NCBI GenBank assembly: GCA_913061385.1 | Contig: CAJXTM010000217.1 | Span: forward strand, 1-6,646 | DNA from: an uncultured Rhodopirellula sp. | GTDB lineage: Bacteria > Planctomycetota > Planctomycetia > Pirellulales > Pirellulaceae | Direction of reading: 5' to 3' | Length of the DNA stretch: 6,646 nt | In this document: in pieces, positions 4,585-6,646 of the stretch | How the letters are laid out: every line of letters begins with the position of its first letter | How positions within the stretch are numbered: position 1 is the stretch's first letter | Program-made: the position numbers and the translations under genes | Notes under the pieces: model-generated | Databases searched by the model: none | The model's input: only the letters and a program-made list of their open reading frames with translations | Told to the model about the DNA's origin: nothing

Positions 4585-6601
4585 ATGTTGCACCCTGCTT
4601 TTTTTCGTAGCCAATGTGCGTTTCTTCATGCCAATGCTTTGCCGTTGGTTCTCGCGATCTTCTGTTTTTCATTGATTGAGGTATCGCCGGCGGAGGAGTT
4701 TGCTTCTTCGTCGTCGGTTGATCAGCAATCCTTGCCCAGCGAGTTTCGTGCTGCTCCGATACAAGTGCCTGAGGGTTTCTCTGTTGAATTGGCCGCTGGT
4801 CCACCCTTGGTCACTCATCCAACCATGGCGGCGTTCGATGATCGGGGGCGACTTTACGTCTGCAACAACGCAGGGGTGAATATGAGCAATCAAGACCTGG
4901 AAAAGCAGTTGCCAAATTCCATTCGTCAGCTGATTGATGAAGATGGCGATGGGCGTTTTGATTCCTATCGTGTCTTTGCGGACAAAATGACTTTCCCGAT
5001 GGGGGGCGTCTGGCACGATGGGTCGCTGTATGTGGCTTCACCACCGAATATCTGGCGGTTGACTGATCTGGATGACGATGGGGTCGCAGACCGCAGAGAA
5101 GCAATCGTCAGTGAGTTTGGCTACAACGGAAATGCTGCCAGTATTCACGGTTGTTTTTTCGGCCCTGATGGTCGGCTGTACTGGACGGACGGATATCACG
5201 GCCACGAGTTCAAGGATCAACAGGGTAAGGTAACAAGCAAGCGAGAAGGTTCCTATCTATTTTCCTGCCTTCCGGATGGTTCGGACAAGCGGATTCATTG
5301 TGGTGGCGGGATGGATAATCCCGTGGAAATTGATTTCACCGATACCGGGGATATGTTGGGAACCGTGAATATTCTTTACACGCGTCCCCGGGTTGATTGC
5401 TTGGTGCACTGGTTGCACGGTGGTGCGTATCCCCATCGTGAACGCGTGCTCGATGAACTCAAAGTGAGTGGTCCGCTTTTGAAACCAGCGCATCGGTTTG
5501 GACATGTCGCTGTATCTGGAATGACACGGTATCGCAGTGGGGTGCTTGATCAACGCTGGAGCAATGACCTGTTTGTAACGTTTTTCAACAGTGGCAAGGT
5601 TGTGCGACTCAAGACACGACCGAGTGGTTCCACCTATGAATTCACTCAGTACGAATTTCTGAGTTCGACCAGTCGCGAATTTCATCCGACGGACGTCTTG
5701 GAAGATGCTGATGGGAGTTTGTTGGTGGTCGATACTGGCGGATGGTTTTATCGGGGGTGTCCTACGTCGCAATTCGCAAAGCCAGAGTTGCTTGGTGGTA
5801 TTTACCGCATTCGACGTAAAGGTCTGGATGTGCAAACAGATCCCCGGGCAAAGCAGCTTGCAGATCCCCGAGGAAAGCAGATTGCTTGGGGCTCAGTAAC
5901 ACCTGAAATGCTGGTCAAGCGATTCGCTGATGCCCGGCATGTCGTGCGACAAACCGCTATCAATGAAGTGGTTGCACGTGGGGTGAAGGCGATTCCGGCG
6001 TTGCGTGCAGCTGTCCAACACCCTGACCCGCGTGTGCGGCGCAATGCTGTCCTTGCGTTGGGTCGTCTTTCGCAAGAACCAATGCTTGCCGAGACTGCGG
6101 TCTTAGCCTTAATGCCATCGCTTGGTGATTCACTGCCTGGGCTAAGGCAGTTGACCTGTCGCAGTTTGGGATTCAGTCAGTGCCCTGTTGATGTCGCTGA
6201 GATTTTCCCTTTGTTGCAGGACTCAGATCCGCACGTTCGTCGGCAGGCACAGACGACTCTGGGTATGAGGCGAGATGCAGCTGCCGTAGAGTCGTTGGTC
6301 AAATCGCTTTTGCGGGCGGATATCGATCGCAGTGAACAGCATGCAATCGTCTATGCATTGATCGAGATTGGAGATGTGCAGGCAATTCGAAAGGTTTTGG
6401 GTGATGGTAAAGCGGGTCGTGTTTCAAGTGCGTTGCAGGGGCAAAGCCTGTTGATGGCCGTTTCGCAGATTGATGATGCTGAAATGACGCGAGACGAGGC
6501 GATGGAAGCGATGTTTGAGTTTGATGATGCCGCGTTGCGCCGTGTGGCATTGCAAGCAGCTCAGCGACATCCCGAATGGGGTAACGAGGTATCTTCCATG
6601 C
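4585..6601 (+). CDS. PVC-type membrane-bound dehydrogenase/cytochrome protein, C-terminus missing
   Basis: The first 672 residues of a large exported protein are present. A signal peptide has its core ALPLVLAIFCFSLI at 18-31 and probable cleavage after VSPA (33-36). The beta-propeller 'membrane-bound dehydrogenase' domain (TIGR02604-like) spans about 55-412: VPEGFSVELAAGPP (61-74), acidic Ca-binding-like loops DEDGDGRFD (118-126) and DLDDDGVAD (161-169), SIHGCFFGPDGRLYWTDGYHG (186-206), EFHPTD (365-370), DADGSLLVVDTGGWFYRGCPTS (374-395) and LLGGIYRIRRKG (402-413). A linker carries a duplicated DPRxKQ octapeptide (418-433). HEAT-type repeats run from about 440 onward, for example DPRVRRNAVLALGRL (481-495) and DPHVRRQAQTTLG (548-560). 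Family members typically end in a c-type haem CxxCH domain; none occurs here because the gene runs into adapter at 6602. It is probably a periplasmic redox or sugar-oxidising protein; the substrate is unknown. There is no stop in the window, and codons after 6600 (VSYTHLRAHET) are adapter. Confidence 0.9.
5836..5883 (+). repeat. 24-bp imperfect tandem duplication in the propeller-HEAT linker
   Basis: Two adjacent in-frame 24-bp units (5836-5859 and 5860-5883) match at 20 of 24 bases and encode TDPRAKQL and ADPRGKQI. They lie between the propeller and the HEAT repeats of the PVC-type protein, where extra length should be tolerated. A past slippage duplication that has started to diverge is the simplest reading. 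Confidence 0.85.
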
Positions 6602-6646
6602 CTGTCTCTTATACACATCTCCGAGCCCACGAGACCGAGGCTGATC
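6602..6646 (-). other. Untrimmed Nextera adapter with i7 index (right end)
   Basis: 6602-6620 is the Tn5 mosaic end, 6621-6635 the rest of the Nextera read-2 adapter (CCGAGCCCACGAGAC), 6636-6643 the 8-base index CGAGGCTG (the Nextera N710 index, from memory), and 6644-6646 the first bases (ATC) of the P7 tail. It is library read-through, not genome. It adds the contaminant peptide VSYTHLRAHETEAD to the last gene. Confidence 0.98.

Noticed and set aside
4386..4610. 74-codon plus-strand frame from TTG before the PVC-type gene
   Set aside because: It runs across the 16-bp repeat and into the signal peptide of the next gene, is rich in Cys and Phe, and has no ribosome binding site.
5257..5835. 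192-codon open frame on the minus strand
   Set aside because: It lies wholly inside the PVC-type gene in antisense, whose sense frame carries clear family motifs; the antisense product has no recognisable features.
6424..6630. Minus-strand frames starting MGSEMCIRDR or MYKRQ at the right end
   Set aside because: Both begin with translated Nextera adapter and are antisense to the PVC-type gene.
1..6646. 28-bp perfect terminal inverted repeats (1-28 and 6602-6629), as in a transposon
   Set aside because: They are Nextera adapters containing the engineered Tn5 mosaic end, with a sample index attached on the right; there is no transposase in the window.

Overview
This window looks like a short metagenome or draft-genome contig from a planctomycete, probably Pirellulaceae-like (Rhodopirellula, Rubripirellula or Blastopirellula relatives). 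The placement rests on gene content: two DUF1598-type proteins, a family I know essentially only from Planctomycetota, and a planctomycete/verrucomicrobial 'PVC-type' membrane-bound dehydrogenase/cytochrome protein with HEAT repeats. Base composition is moderate (about half G+C by eye), and long gene-free gaps are also normal for this group. No database search was possible, so family names come from motif recognition.

Both ends of the window are not genomic. Positions 1-28 and 6602-6646 are untrimmed Illumina Nextera (Tn5) adapter. The right end carries an 8-base i7 index, CGAGGCTG, and the first three bases of the flow-cell adapter. The real genomic insert is 29-6601, so the first and last genes are artificially truncated and end in adapter-encoded peptides.

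All four genes lie on the + strand. (1) 29-886: C-terminal part of a DUF1598 protein, closed by a textbook rho-independent terminator at 931-965. (2) 1251-2009: bpt, an aminoacyl-tRNA-protein transferase of the N-degron pathway, starting behind a strong AGGAGG. (3) 2615-4372: a complete second DUF1598 protein with a signal peptide and a three-copy FRNHG repeat at its N-terminus. (4) 4585 to the right edge: a secreted PVC-type protein with a beta-propeller dehydrogenase domain followed by HEAT repeats; its expected C-terminal c-type haem domain lies beyond the contig. Gene 4 is easy to miss because its reading frame has no stop inside the window.

Between genes are gaps of 364, 605 and 212 bp. 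The 605-bp gap (2010-2614) holds several hairpins and one possible 46-residue hydrophobic ORF, but no recognisable gene. The genes do not form an obvious operon: gene 1 is terminated before bpt, and genes 3 and 4 each have their own leader. The most interesting signals are a 5' module shared by genes 3 and 4 (a 13-bp box 22 bp ahead of each ATG plus near-identical first codons), the FRNHG coding repeat, and two divergent DUF1598 genes on either side of bpt. I see no convincing new defence, mobile or biosynthetic system.
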